From the NCBI GenBank assembly GCA_963422465.1, contig OY730170.1, forward strand, positions 1,116,001 to 1,180,000: a stretch of 64,000 nt of DNA, in the 5' to 3' direction. Under the pieces are notes generated by a model. The model had not been told where the DNA came from. It worked only from the letters and a program-made list of their open reading frames with translations, and searched no databases. The DNA is from Lichina pygmaea (taxonomy: Eukaryota; Ascomycota; Lichinomycetes; Lichinales; Lichinaceae). Every line of letters begins with the position of its first letter. The first letter of the stretch is position 1. The translations under genes and the position numbers were made by a program. Below, piece after piece: positions 11,635 to 26,843 of this stretch.

Positions 11635-12148
11635 AGCCAGTCTGACAGATATAAGAGAAGAACACAACTCTCTCTCTCTCTCTTCTCCCTCCAACCCCCC
11701 TCCCTCCCTCTCTTTTTTCTACTTATTATAAATAGAAAAACGAAAAAACAGAGGATAAGCAACCACAAAGAGAAAGAGTTTTCTTCCAAAAAAAAACTTG
11801 TGTTCATGGTACAGTAGCATGAAGAGCGTGTGGAGATGTGCTTTGTTGTTTCGGAGAAATATATCTACTGGGCAGAGAATTGATTTTGATTACTGTTCAG
11901 AGAGAATGTACTGTCAAGAGAGAGAATCTAAGAGCTGTAAAAGATCATTGTAGAAACCCTTCAATCGACGCTTCTTGCCTGTCCCATTCTGCCTATCCAC
12001 ACTTGTTCTCCTTCGCCCTCGCTCCCTCCTTCGCTCCTTTCGACAAGACTAAGAAATCTCTCGACGAGATCAAAGATCCCTCGACGAGGTGGGCCGGGCT
12101 GAGATGGCAGGCGGACGGCATCCATCTTCGGTGCGGTACGTGATCGAG

Positions 12149-15100
12149 TCACTCGTCTTCGGCCGGTGGCACCGCCTCGACGTTCCAGATGCTCTCGGCG
12201 TACTCCTGGATGCAGCGATCCGACGAGAAGAAGCCCATGCGCGCCACGCTCGTGATGCACTTGGCCGTCCAGTCTTCCTGGTTCTTGTACGCCCCGCCCA
12301 CGAGCTCCTGCGTCTGCACGTAGCTGCGGAAGTCGTCGCTGACGAGGTAGTAGTCGCCGTGGTCTCGCACCGCCGCGATCAGCGCCCCAAACGCCTTCTC
12401 GTCCCCGAACGTGCCCCGCGCGATCTCGTCAAAGACCTTGCGCAGCTCGGCGTCGACCTCGCTCTGGCCGTACACGTGGTTGTGCCGCAGCTCCTCCACG
12501 TCCTCGGCCAGGTTGCCGAACAGGAAGATGTTGTTCTCGCCAATCTCGCGCGTGATCTCGATCTAGTCGAACCGATCGGGGTCAGCTCTGTCGACCGGAA
12601 AGAGAAGAACGCAAAGAGCGTCGCGCCCCTCGAACCCTCCCCAAGAGACGACGATCGGGAGAACGTACGTTGGCGCCGTCGCAGGTCCCGATCAGCAAGC
12701 CCCCGTTGAGCACAAACTTCATGTTGCTGGTCCCGCTGGCCTCGGTGCCGGCGGTCGAGATGTGCTCGCTAATGTCCGAGGCCGGGCAGATGATCTCGGC
12801 CAGGCTGACGTTGTAGTCCTCGAGGAAGATCACCTTGAGCAGATCGCCGACGTCCTTGTCCTTGTTGACGACCGACGCGACGCTGTTGATCAGGTGGATG
12901 ATCGTCTTGGCCATCCAGTATCCCGGCGCGGCCTTGCCGCCGAAGATGGACACGCGCGGCACCAGTTCCTTGCGCTGCGCGGCGCTCATGGACTTGATCG
13001 TGAGGAAGCGGTGGATGACACCGAAGACGTTCATCTGCTGGCGTTTGTACTGCGGCCCGACGTCAGCCCGTCACTCCTTCCCCTCACGTCCCCGGTCCCC
13101 GGTCAAAGAGTCCGTTCATCTGCAGCACCCACCTCGTGGATCCGCTTGACCTGAATGTCGAACAGCGAGTGCGGGTTGACCGTCACGTCCGTGGTCGTCT
13201 TGATGTGCTTGGCCAGGCGGACCTTGTTGGCGTACTTGATCTCGATCCACTCCCTGCGGAAGTCCTTGTCGTCGACGTAGTCCTCGAGCTTGCTCAGCAG
13301 CGTCAGGTCCTTGAGGTAGTCGATCCCTCCCAGCTTGGACGCGATCAGCTCGGACAGGCGCGGGTTGGCCTGGTGCAGCCAACGCCGGGGCGTGATGCCG
13401 TTGGTGACGTTGGTGAACTTGTCCGGCCCGTAGATCCTGACAAAGTCCTTGAAGATCGTGGTCTTGATCAGGTCCGAGTGGAGCTCGGCGACGCCGTTGA
13501 CCTTGTGCGAGCCGATGATGGCGAGGAAGGCCATGCGGATCATCTTTGGCTGCGACTCCTCGATGACGGACACGCGAGCGAGCAGATCACGGTCCTACAG
13601 ACACCCAGAGAGGAACAAAGTCGTACTGTCAGACTCAATCGATCGACATCCGAGGGGGCGGGGAAGGGGAGGTGGAAAAGAAAAAAAAGGGAAAGGGGCA
13701 CCTTGGGGAACCTTCGCTCGACCGACTGCAAGAACGACATGTTGATGTCGTAGATGATCTGCAGGTGCCGGGGCAGCAGATTCTGCACCAACGGCACGGG
13801 CCACTTCTCGAGCGCTTCGGGCAGGACGGTGTGGTTGGTGTAGCTGAAGGTGCTGGTCACGACGGCCCAGGCCTCGTCCCACTCGAGCCCCTCAATGTCG
13901 ACCAGGATCCGCTGCAGCTCGACGATGGCGAGCGTCGGGTGGGTGTCGTTGAGCTGGATGGCGACCTGTTGCGGGAACTCGGACCAGGCCCGCTTCACCT
14001 TCTTGAAGCGCCGGACGATGTCGTACAGGGACGCGGCGCACCAGAAGTACTGCTGCTTCAGCCGCAGCTCCTTGCCGCGCTCGAGGTTGTCGTTGGGGTA
14101 GAGCACGGCCGAGATGGTCTCGGCGCGTTGCTGGTCGCCCACGGCGCTCTCGTACTCGCCCGAGTTGAACTTCTGGAAGTCGAACTCGCCGCTCGCGGCC
14201 TTACTCGACCAGAGCCGCAGGTTGTTGGTGGTGCCGGTGTCGAAGCCGGGGATTGGGACGTCGTACGCCACGGCCTGGACAATCTCGCCGCCTTCCCACA
14301 CCGTCATCTGCTTGCCCCCTTCGTTCTGGTACTGCCGCACGTAGCCGTAGAAGCCAATGTCGACGGTGATGTCGTGTCGAGGGAACTCCCACGGGTTGAA
14401 GTCGAGCCAGTAGTCCGGCACCTCGACCTGATAGCCGTCGACGATCTCCTGCTTGAAGATGCCGTACCGGTAGCGCAGACCGTATCCCCAGGCCGGATAG
14501 TTCAGGCTCGCCAGGCTGTCAAGGAAGCAGGCGGCCAGTCGGCCCAGGCCGCCGTTGCCGAGCGCCGCGTCGTGCTCCTGCTTGATGACATCCTCGATGC
14601 GGAAGCCAAGATCGCTCATGCCCTCTGGCATCCGAGGTCAGCCAAGACGACGCGCCTCGAGCCCCCTTAAAGCCGAGGGGAGAGTCCACTCTCATACCTT
14701 TCGCGGCGTCCTTGAGGCCGACATTCAGCATGGCGTTGTCCAGGGCGCGGCCCATCAAGAACTCGAGCGAGAGATCTGTAGAGGTCGAGTTCAGCGCGAA
14801 GCGACCACCGACGAAAGAGGATCCCCATTCGGCACCGTACAGTAGACGCGCTTCTGATCGGCAAAGGTCTGCCGCTGCTGGGTCTTGTTCCAGTCGATGA
14901 TGAGACGGTCCCGGAAGGCCAGCGCCGCTCCAGCATAGGCCGCGCTGAACAACGAGGGGCGTCAGTCTCGAACGGGCCCGAGAGCAAGCAGAATCCGCAA
15001 GCCGCAAGCAAAAGGAGGGCTGCACTCACAACTCATCGCAATTGTAAAGCGAGCGTGCCAGTGTCGTCTCGATGTGGGTGACGGCCTCTTTCTGAGAGAC

Positions 15101-15530
15101 TCGTGAGCATCACCGTCCCTGTACCGTCTGGGTCTGGAGCTCACGTACGCCAAACTCCTCTTTCGTCCGGAAAGGGCGGGGCCGCTGCAAGAGCGGTTAG
15201 CAGGGGAACGTTACTCGACATGGAATCGCGGGAGGGCCTGCCACGGACATATTTCTTCCATCTACACCAGCCAGCGTCGGTCAGCGACTCGTGCTCCGAC
15301 TCTCAGCATTCGCGAACTGGGAGGGCAGGATGGGCTTACGTCTCTCTCCGAGCGTCCGGGATGCTGCTCTCGACACTCTTGATCTCCTGCGCGCCGAAGC
15401 CGGTGAAGGTGCGCTTGTGCTTGGGCCTGCTGAAACCCGGTCCGATGGGACCGACTAGGGGATCGCTGGGAGGAGCACCGACAGACGGTCTCCGCTCGCG
15501 AGCCGGAGCCGCCTTGGTCGCGGTTGCCAT
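12149..15530 (-). CDS. GPH1: Glycogen phosphorylase
   Basis: Ten exons, in transcript order: 15530-15340, 15261-15249, 15184-15149, 15091-15030, 14944-14841, 14775-14698, 14624-13702, 13594-13133, 13049-12669, 12562-12149; 887 aa, the usual length. The enzyme releases glucose-1-phosphate from glycogen in the cytosol and uses pyridoxal phosphate. Seen: [55 protein letters not shown] and the cofactor-site signature [10 protein letters not shown], whose Lys binds PLP. The N-terminal Ser/Arg/Pro-rich 40 residues are variable, as in other fungi. Exon 2 is only 13 nt and needs the weak donor GTCCGT to keep the frame (WKKY joined to [11 protein letters not shown]), so that junction is the least certain. 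The gene converges on the KH gene. Confidence 0.96.
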
Positions 15531-16960
15531 CGTCGATGGATCTCACGGCGACGTCAAGTTTCAAGTGTGGAGCAGCTTCGACGAGATCGAGTCCTGCTCG
15601 ACGAGTCCAATCAGCACTCTGGCGACTCGAACAAGGAGCCACCGTACCGTACCTCTCAGGGATGCTCTAGCTCTATTTTCACCTGCGTTCAATTGCTCAA
15701 GCAGAGCTGAATCTTCCTCCTGTTAGTTTCTCCTCACTCTCTACCACCTGTGAAGTAGCAGTGAAGTGGAAGAAAACTATTGGGGGGAGTCTCCTTGTCT
15801 GGCGGGCGTGGTGGGGTTTCTTGTTGGTGGGGGTGTCGAGCGGGGCACGAACGCACAGGACTTACGGCCGTATACTTTGCATCGCATTTACTGTTGCTGT
15901 GCGAGAGCGTCTTTCAACAGTACTTGTGGTGCTCAGCGCCGCACGGTATGCTCCTGTGCATGAGGTACCCCCCTGGTGCGTTACGTACCTTAGGCTAGTA
16001 CAACCCTAACGATGCCGTTGAGGAAGCCTACCGTTACGTACAGTAAGGAGCTAGTCAATTATCGTGAGTCGGAGTCCAATCGGCACGTGTTGCCGCTCAA
16101 GGGCTTGCCCAGGGGGTGATGGCTGCGCGAGGGTACAGCTGACTAAGCAAGCCACCCGCCCGTGCCACCCTCGGCCGTGGCCGCCGGCCTCGCCGCTAAG
16201 AATGCCCGTGCATCGGGCTTTGTCCCCCACTGCGACAGCCTAGGGCACAGGGTGGTACGGCACGGCGCCTCGGTGACACAAAGACGTCGTTGTTGGGCGG
16301 CTAGTTAGGGCACAGGGCACCTCGTACCACCGATGGCGGCGACTAGAGAACGCCCAGTAAGGACGCCGTGGCACAACCCCCCTGCGTGGGTTGTGAAAGA
16401 GGGCCGAGCCGGGGCGGCGGAGGGTCGGATGGACCAAGGGTCATGGCGGCGGCGGCGGCGGCGGCGGCGGGAGTGTGGTCTGTCGGACCTTTGTCGATGA
16501 CGCCTCTACGTTTCGAAACGTCTTTGATTTTCTTCATCGTTGTGCTGTTGAAGATGGAGGCAGTGGGAGGTAATTCCCCTCTCTCGGGCAGCAAGGAATC
16601 CCACCAGCTTCTTTCTGTCGTCACCACCGCGAGACCGGCCGTGGAGACCTTTGTCGTACCTCCCGATGCGTCGTCTATACTTCAACAAGGTCGTAATATT
16701 ACCAGATGGCGAGAGCTTCCGACTTGGCAAGTACGTTAGGCAAAAGCCATACGGTAGCCCAGGCGTCCGGAAATACGATGATGGATGGCCGATGAAGAAG
16801 AGTACGGCGATCATGTTGCATGGTGACATATCTCAGCAAGAGGGTGGTGTCTTGGACGCTCGAGCAAACGCCGCGACGACCATTCTAGCCCTCATGACAG
16901 CGTTGAAGGTATGAAAATCTGTGGCTCGGAGTGGAGCAAGCACCCAGGAATATAGTTGGT

Positions 16961-16995
<35 letters not shown>

Positions 16996-18074
16996 TCGTC
17001 AGACCTAGCGAGCAGGAGGACAACGGCACGGTCATCAAGTCCATCTATTGAGGTAGATGACTCGGCGAGGGGTCCGCCTCGACGAAGCTATGGAAGTCTT
17101 TCGGAGATTGCGAGAGGGAACAGACGAGGTAGACAATGAGAAGTCAGAGAGGGCGAAAGATGGAAAACGAAAGGAATTAGTAAAGCAGCGACAGCGGCCA
17201 CACCAACGGGTTAGACGAACGACAGAGGAAAAGTAAGGGAGAACGAACAAGGATGGCCTCGGAGAGGCTTCGTAGACGAAGTGTATGACGTTAGATAGCA
17301 GCAGGCCGGTGGTACTTGGTAGATAGTAGGCAAAGCGGTAAAAGATGGCAGGAGATGATCCAGGTAATTCAACAGCCCACCACAAAACATATGCAGCTTT
17401 TTTAGAGAGAAGAAAAGATATCAAAGAAGACAACCCCTTATGTGTAGGCATCCAGCGAGGGTTTCAGAGGAGAGAAAGACAGGACTTGACGGGGCTCGGC
17501 TTGACTTGTTTCCAGCGCGCGCTGTCATCTTTCCTCACGTGCTGGAATCTGCAAGAAATATGGCAAGAAGGTCGTCACCGACACCATAGACGCCGATCCA
17601 TTACGAGGTCGCAAAATCCGACAAGAGACGAGGGGACAAGAGGGAGAGAGAGGGACGAGTAGAAAAGGAGGCAAGGGAAAGAGGATCCCGAGGGGGACAT
17701 CAGATGACGACGCCAAAGAGTACCAGCCATCAACCCACGACAGGACACGCTGCTGAACCAAGTGGCATTGGCAGCTTGGTAACGGACCAACCTCGCAGAG
17801 ACGACGACAAAAATGGTCGACGAGAGAGCCAGAGCATCAGTTGTCGAGAGGAGGTACGGCGTTGACATGAACGTTACCGTCCCAGAAGAAAGAATACACG
17901 AAAAAATACAAACACATACACTCACACTCACTCACTCACTCACTCACACAGACGCAGGGCCACAGGGCCAAAAGACCACAGGACACAAAGACGCGGATGG
18001 AGTTTTTCATAAATGGCATCAGATGACGATGACGACAAGGGACGAGCGAAGAGGGACCGCGGCGATGGAACCGG
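15531..18074. other. Intergenic, glycogen phosphorylase promoter side to G-alpha 3' side
   Basis: No supported gene. The part next to 15530 should hold the glycogen phosphorylase promoter and leader; the part below 18075 is the G-alpha 3' flank. It contains a GGC trinucleotide run (about 16445-16470), an AGC run (about 16963-16995) and a CTCA tetramer run (about 17925-17947). Open frames here are short, and their products resemble nothing I recognise. Confidence 0.65.
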
Positions 18075-19718
18075 TCATAAGACGCCCGAGTCTTCCAATG
18101 CTTTTCGAAGGATGGTCTCCTTGACGGCGGCGAACACGAGGCGGATGTTGGAAGTGTCGGTGGCTTGGGTGAGACTGGAAGGGGTGGGCCGACGGCCAGG
18201 TCAGATGGCTCGTGCATCGCGACAACAAAGCGGCCGAGCAAAAGAAACCAAAAAGACGCAAGAGGATGGTGATCTGGGGGTGGGACAAACTCACTGGGGA
18301 TACAGGGGTAGGTGCGCACGGTTCACCTGGTTGAACCGCCAGAGCAGGTACTTGGCCGCCCGGTTGACGTCGTTGCCGCCCGAGTAGTCGGGGAACCAGT
18401 TGGCCAGCGGTGACCGGCCCAGCTTCTGTTTGAAGAGATCGACCTTGTTCAGGAACAGGATGATGCTCGTCCGCATGAACCATCGCGAGTTGACGACGGA
18501 GTCGAACAGGACCAAGCTCTCCATCATCCGGTTCTGCAACGCAGGGATCGAAGGATATCAGCGAGGGGCGCGCCGACAACCGACGAGACGGACGACGCGT
18601 CGACCCACCTGGTGGCTCTCTTCCAGGAGCACCTGATCGTACTCGCTCAAGGCGACGCAGAAGATGATCGACGTGACGTTCTCGAAGCAGTGGATCCACT
18701 TCTTCCGCTCGCTGCGTTGGCCGCCCACGTCGAACATGCTGGAGGCAGGTCAGTGCCCGGTCGAAAATCCCAAAAGGGATCCCCACCCGGGGTGTTGGAG
18801 TGGAACGAGGAGGACGAGGAGGGGAAGGAGGGTTCGGTTGGTACGGGGCCAGGTGTTTTCTGCCGCCGGGGGGGGGGGGGGGGGGGGGAATGAGCGTACT
18901 GGATGCTCAGCTGGCCCATCGTGAACCTGGTCTCGTAGATGCCAGTCGTCTTGGTTCGCGCCCGCAGCACGTCCGCCTCGGTGGGTATGTACTCGGGCGC
19001 CGCTATTCGCCGGGCCTCGTCGAAGAAGCTGTATCCGCACGTCAGCAAGTCGCCTCGGGAGGAGCAGCGATCCGGAACGAGGCCCCAAACGGGGCGTCGC
19101 CCACGCGCCGATCCGGCCGCGTCTCCCGACTTGTCAATCTCGGGATGTCCGACTCACTATGGTGCCGAGTCCATCAGGTAGAACTCGCTCTGTCGATCCA
19201 AGACCGCGGCTACGCAAGGGTCGTTCCAGATGCAGGTGATGGCCTCGCCCACGGTAGGATCCAGCGGCGTGTGTGGGTCGGGATCGACCTGGTAGTCGAG
19301 GAGGTAGTTGCAGTAGGCCCAGTTACCCGTTAGCTGTGGGTCGATGCCGCACTGCTTCATGGCGCCGATCAGGGCCTTGGCGCAGTCGACGAGATTCTTG
19401 TATATCGTCAGTCGATAGAGGGCCAGCTCGTCCACGGTGTAGCCGTTCTGGTGTATGATCTTCATCTGCTTGACGATGGTGGATTTGCCGCTCTCGCCCG
19501 AGCCTAGAGAGGTGCCTGTCAGCAGAGAGAGAGAGAGAGAGAAGGAGGGAGAGGGAGAGGACGGTCGAGCCCAGACGCCGGAGTGTACACTTACCGAGCA
19601 ACAGGATCTTGCATTCTCGTCGTAACCGTCGCGAGTCTTCCTGCAATCTGCGGTCGATCGCCTGGCTCCGTTTCCGCTGCTCGGCCTCCTCCGAGTTTGC
19701 GCTCATGCACATGCCCAT
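18075..19718 (-). CDS. Heterotrimeric G protein alpha subunit, group III (GNA-3/GanB type)
   Basis: Six exons, transcript order: 19718-19595, 19503-19158, 19028-18900, 18738-18609, 18533-18295, 18174-18075; 355 aa, the standard Galpha length. The N-terminus MGMCMS carries a Gly2 myristoylation and a Cys4 palmitoylation site for membrane anchoring. Nucleotide-binding motifs are intact: GSGESGKST (P-loop, split by intron 1), RARTKTTGI (switch I), [12 protein letters not shown] (switch II), FLNKVDLF and TQATDTSNI. The overall sequence fits the fungal group III subunits (Neurospora GNA-3, Aspergillus GanB), which stimulate adenylate cyclase in nutrient sensing and conidiation. Intron 3 holds a 21-base C run on the sense strand. 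Confidence 0.96.
18868..18888. repeat. Poly-G run (sense poly-C) in G-alpha intron 3
   Basis: 21 G on the plus strand, read as C in the transcript, beginning 11 bases after the 5' splice site at 18899. Confidence 0.95.
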
Positions 19719-21060
19719 CGTGCCTCGCCGACGGCGGCACCAGGCCGGACCGGGCCTGGCTCTCGAGCGTGCCCTTGGTACCCTCGACCCTCGGCGGGGT
19801 AGTCACCGTCGGCACCGGTGTCGAACGGCCTCGGTCTGACCGCGCTTGGGCCAGGGCTCGACACGGCCCGCTCAGGACGCTCGCCGGCCGCCGACGCTCG
19901 ACCCGAGCCAGGTTGCAGAAGCGGGGCGCGCGGGTGTCAGCCGGAAGCCAGCGCTGGCGACGAGAACGACGAGGAGGAGGAGGAGAGCGACGACGCCAAC
20001 GGAACCTCGACCGGCGATGACGAAGGGCAGCCTAGGCCGACGCACGCCGGAACGGCGGGTTCGGTCGGGAATCGATTGCGCGGCTGGGAATGATCAGGTC
20101 GTCGACGTCGGCGACTCGGCCGGCCGTGACCCGTTGGCCGGACGGAAAGCGCCGGACAGAGTCGTACTTCGACTGTCGTGTTTTTTTTTTGGGGGGGGGG
20201 GGTTGTTCTCTCGAGATCGTCGTAGGGCCCGATTTCGAAAACGCGCGTCTCTGGCAGTTCGGTGGCTCGAAGGAGGCCGGACGTCGGCGGTCTTCCAGCA
20301 CGCGTTTGAACGGCACCCGATTGTGGACCCTGCCGGCTCGGCCGGGGAGCACGTTCGGATGCTGCTACGTCGAAGGTTGAAGGTCGTCGGCGACGGGAGA
20401 CCACCGAGCCCACGCGTGCGTCGTCTGTACTTTCGCACCGACCGTCCGAGGGCACCAGGTCCGTCCGAACGGAAAAGCAGCCAACAGCTGATCTCCAGAT
20501 GGGAAGATGAGTAGGACTCGACGAGCGCGCGCGCGCGCGCTCGTGATCGTCGCAACGGAAAGCACCGTCGAAGTCGAGGGTCGATCGAGGTGCGGGCGGA
20601 AAGCCGATCGCCAACGAAGCGATCTTCCAAGGTTGAGCGATGAGGAGATGATGATGATTATGATGATAATGATGATGGCGACGATGATGGCGACGATGAC
20701 GATGACAACGATGATAACGATGATGGTGGAGGGCGTCGAACGGAAAAACAGCGGCGGCAAGGTCGTCCGAGTTCAGCAGAGCCTCCTTTGGCGGCCGTGG
20801 GTGCGAAGCAGTAGTCCGGCAGGAGAAGCGCGCGACGGCAACGCCTTGCACGCTGGAGCGGTGCCGCACAACAGGAGCATCAAGTGCAACGGCAACCAGC
20901 ACGAAGGAGCGCTGGCCGTCAAAAGTCTCCGCCGACGTCTCCTGTCGCCTGTCGCCTGTCGTCAGTCTTCTGTTTTCTGTCTTCTGTCTTCCGTCTTCTT
21001 TTTGCCTTCCGCCTTCTGCCGCTGCCGCTGTCGTTGAAGTTGATGTTGCTACTCTTGCTT

Positions 21061-21106
<46 letters not shown>

Positions 21107-24100
21107 TGCCGTGATCGTCGTTGCCCGTCGTCGTCGTCGTCTTCTTCTTCGTCGTCGCCGTCGACCCTCCTCGTCCCCGATTTAAATTTTTTCCACGCCC
21201 TCGACCGGGGGTACCGTTGGGCTGTGGCAGCGAGGCTCACTGGATGGTACTGTAGACGAACGGTCGCTTCGGCCTCGTCGGCGTTTCTGGCTACTGGCTT
21301 TTTTTTTTAATCTCCTCCTCTTGACTTTCGTCTTTTGAATTTTGAATTTTGGTTTTTTGTCCCCTTCTCCTTCTGAGTATCTCCAGATGCAGTACGGGTA
21401 TGGCGGTGCACTAATTATACTCGTACCCGGACCTGGACCTGGACCTGGACCTGGACTTGGACCTGGGAGCCGTGTCCCCCAGGGCAAAATCAAGGAGGAA
21501 GATATAAATATAAAAGAGCCCAAAAAACAGCCGGAGATAGGACCGTTCAAGGCAACTTCCTGGCCGGCCGAGGGGACGAAAGGCGGTAGATCGCTATCGG
21601 GGGCTGCGCCGCTTCCTCTGCTGGTGCAGCCGGAAGGATTATGAGAAGGCGCGGAGGAGAGGAAGGCGGATCGCGACGACGAGGTCGAGGAGGTGGAGAT
21701 GATAGACGCCGGTGGTGGTGGTGACGATGGGTGACGGTACTGTACATACGTACATACGTACGAGTACTCGTAGGTGCGTGTCTCTCGTCGTGTCTCTTCG
21801 TTCTCTCCTCTTTTCACCGCCCGCCGGCGGGTGTGAGATTCGGGAGCGGAGTATCAAAGTTTCGAGTCGCCGGAGACCGCATCAGATACACGACACGTGT
21901 GATATGAAACGGTACGAACTCTGCCGCGGCCAAGCACCGGTCCTAGTCGGTACTCCAACGTCGATTTAAAGTACTCATGATGGTGACACTCGCGACGTAA
22001 CGTACCTACACTTAGGCTGTGGGGCGGCGTCAGCCACCAATTAGTTCGACCGAGTCCGGGCTCGTCGACAGCAGCCGACAGGCTGAGAAAACGAAGCCCG
22101 CAATATTTCTGATCGTAAACGCGTGTCGGCTATGGCCGTATCAGAACAGATGATCCGCGGCCGCCATGGTCAAAAGTCGAAGGAGGCCTGCGACGGCAAC
22201 GCGGCTCTTGCATCGAAGGTTGGGTACGTTACAGCCTGCCCCCGAAACGGAGATTTTTTTCAAGGAGAAAAAGGGAAATGGGAGTAATAAAGGAACAGCG
22301 TTCGAGGCAGGGCTACGGAGACGTACGTACGAGATCTCCATCACTTGCTCCTCATATCATCGCGCCGCAGCAGCCCTAGAGTCCGGATCGGCCATGAGCC
22401 TTTTTCAGGAGCTGCTACAATAACCTTGCCACGACGACGACCACGATGACGGTCACTCCGGGTCTTCGGTCATCTTCACGGGTCGCCGGCCGATGGCCAT
22501 CAAGGACGAAGCGCTCCTGAGCACCGTCGAGAGGGAATTGTGTCGGTCCCCAACTGTCCGTATCCGTATGCAGACCCTCTGCTGGATACGGTGGTCCGCC
22601 CTTCGGCGGCGGTCGTATTATGAAAACTTGTGCTGATCGTCGACCTCTGTTGCCTCACGGAACCGCCGGCGTCGTCTCCGACCCAGAACTTGCGATGAAG
22701 GATGCCGTGGCGCGCCCGCTCCGAAAACGAAGCACTCTAGTCCTGACGAGATAGAGCACCGCCCCCTAGCCACACGGCCAGCCGAAGAATCAACGAGACC
22801 GGTGGCGGGCATCGGTCGTCATCGGATCCTCACCACCACAGCTTTTCTCATGGGGCGCGGTTGAGGAGTGAGACAGCACCTGATGCGTATCGACTCGACG
22901 CTTCGATAGCACCGTCGCAGAAAGGTGCATCGGAGCCGCCGAGACGGCTGCGGTCGACCCTCGAGATATCCAGCGTAGGGCGCTGCAGAGCTGTCGTTCT
23001 GCGAACGTTGGGCCTGCGGGACGAAGCGATAGATTTCCGAGCAGCTGCTGACGACGCCAGGCAACATCGGTCACCGACGGTGACATGATATTGAGTTCAC
23101 GGCATTTGAAACTTCATACGTACGTACAGCACGTGTGTAGGCCCCCCCTCAAACCGCAGATGGGAATCTGTTTCGGGTTGCGCTCATCGGACGACGTGCA
23201 ATTACCATGTGAAGCAGAGCATGCAACAGTCTTACTGGTTCGACGGGATGAGAGCTGCAAGCTGCAGGTTGATGGCGATACTGAGTTCTTGACCGACACC
23301 CACAGATAGGCGTGGTGGCTGTCGGCGTCGAATTGATTCTGATCGCATACTTGCCTTCGAGGAGGCCTTGTCGATGTTGGTATCGATATCATTCATTCGT
23401 CCTGATACTCGCTTGCCAGATCTTGCTGGGGATTCTACAACATCTGACAAGGAAAAGGTTTGGTTTGCCGGCTGCGACGCCTGCAGTCAGCGTGTCCCCT
23501 CCCCGTCGCTATAAGTAGAACCGAAGACGTGGCCGGTCGGCAGTCACACTCAAATCACTCCTGGCACGGGAGATCTAAGTAGGAGCATGATACCGAAGTG
23601 GGAGAACGTGTGAAGTCAGTACCTGTAGCTGGAAGTCGGTCGTAGAAGCTGTCTGTCACAGGTCTATACCTTCGTACCTAGGACACGCTGTTGTCAAGCG
23701 AGGACTCGGTCGGTCACGTGGCCATGGCCGGGACTCGGCGCGCTCGATTCCCGGCCCCTCCGACCACAGTATTACGTAAGTGTTTTCAATGGCGCTGGCG
23801 GTACTTACGTAGTGCCTCATAAGTTTTGATAGGCTGGCCGATCGCTCCTGCTTCAAAGATCATGACTTGGCAGCTTGCGACACACAGTGCTGATGTGGCT
23901 CACGAATTCTGTCACGGCCATCTTTCATCTTGAAGCTGTGGGGACGGTAAGGTACTGGTGATCATATCACGTGATACGATGTCGGGTGATGATAAGCGGC
24001 CTGTCACGTGCTTTCTGCAGGTAAAACCGGTATCGCAAGGCACCACCTCCGGGGCAATCACCCGTCAGATATCATCATTATGCAGCGACCACTGTGTGGC

Positions 24101-24627
24101 CTTGTGCCGTACGTAGGTACAGCCTGCACCGTGATCAGGAGCCAACAAGCGCGCGCTTCATCGTAAGTAGCCCACGACTTTACGAGTACGAGCACACGTA
24201 CGGTATGTACCTACGTACGTACGAGTACTCCTCGTCCTGTACAGTACCCCGTCCGTACTGTACGTGGCGGATATCAGTTCCGTGTGCTGTGTACAGTACG
24301 AGGTACGCAATACTCGTACGTAGTACTCGTAGACTCGGCAACCAAAAACGATCTCGACCTTCGGCCCCTCCCACATCACCCCGCTTTGCAAGCCCCCCCC
24401 CCACCCCCCTACGAGGTACACAGCTATCTGCCTTGATCGAGCCTAAAATTCTCTTGCCAAAACAAACCGATCGACGCCGCTCCGAATCCATCTCGCGATA
24501 ATCATTCGACACGCTCTCGTCTTGCGCCGCCGGGGTAGAGCCGTATTGTAAACCCGTCCCCCACCCCCATCCTCATCCCCATCCGCGACGCCTTCGCGCT
24601 CCCCGGTCCTGTTACGGTAGCAACACC
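19719..24627. other. Large divergent intergenic, G-alpha and Hog1
   Basis: 4.9 kb without a supported gene, between the starts of two divergent signalling genes, so it should hold both promoters and leaders. It contains GAT/GAC trinucleotide runs (20641-20725), a TCG run (21061-21106), a T-then-G run (20181-20202), GGACCT hexamers (about 21429-21470), GTAC-rich palindromes (21738-21770, 24180-24330) and a C run (24393-24402). The longest frames (for example 19937-20902 minus) run through repeats and look non-coding. I could not define transcription starts. Confidence 0.65.
21061..21106. repeat. TCG trinucleotide run
   Basis: About fifteen TCG units in a row, followed by shorter interrupted stretches to about 21165, in the G-alpha/Hog1 spacer. 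Confidence 0.95.
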
Positions 24628-26416
<1,789 letters not shown>

Positions 26417-26483
26417 GATGGAGCAAAGAGGGCGTGGGTGGGTGCGTCGGTCGGTCGGTTGAAGCAGCAGCGGCGGCGGCGGC

Positions 26484-26515
<32 letters not shown>

Positions 26516-26773
26516 CGACAACGACGATGATGATGAGGAGGGAGAGGGAGGAGGAGGTGTAGAGGGACCGACCGACCGACAGCGGGAGAGAGACGGAAGT
26601 GAGATGGAAGGCGAGAGAGAAAGCGAAAGACGAAGAGCGATGAGCGAAAGCACGCCGTTGTACAAGAAAGGAAAGGCAATAGAACTGAACAAACTACAAA
26701 TACCATCATCACTTTTGGGCTTGTCGTCGCTGGCTGAGTGCTGATGGCTCAAATACCGATTACTAATAGTTGA

Positions 26774-26843
26774 TTGCTGACAGCTGCTTGCTGACAGCTG
26801 CTTGCTGACAGCTGCTTGCTGACAGCTGCTTGCTGACAGCTGC
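26774..26843. repeat. 14-bp tandem repeat, 5 copies
   Basis: The unit TTGCTGACAGCTGC repeats five times without change, about 360 bp beyond the Hog1 stop. Confidence 0.95.

Larger units (their letters stand above)
8862..12148. other. Convergent intergenic, KH gene to glycogen phosphorylase
   Basis: No host gene recognised. It holds a CT-rich KH 3' flank, a poly-C run (9809-9829), a LINE fragment with target-site duplication (10647-11104) and several tandem repeats: a 27-bp imperfect unit about three times (10366-10446), a 15-bp unit (11386-11460) and a CAGAC run (11595-11634). Many GTAC-rich motifs are present. The two flanking genes end towards each other here. Confidence 0.7.

Noticed and set aside
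20181-20202. T-then-G run as a terminator or poly(A) remnant of an element
   Set aside because: No element border or direct repeat was found around it.
19937-20902. 321-codon minus-strand frame upstream of G-alpha
   Set aside because: Passes through trinucleotide repeats (His-rich and Ser/Arg-rich blocks) and has no recognisable domain.
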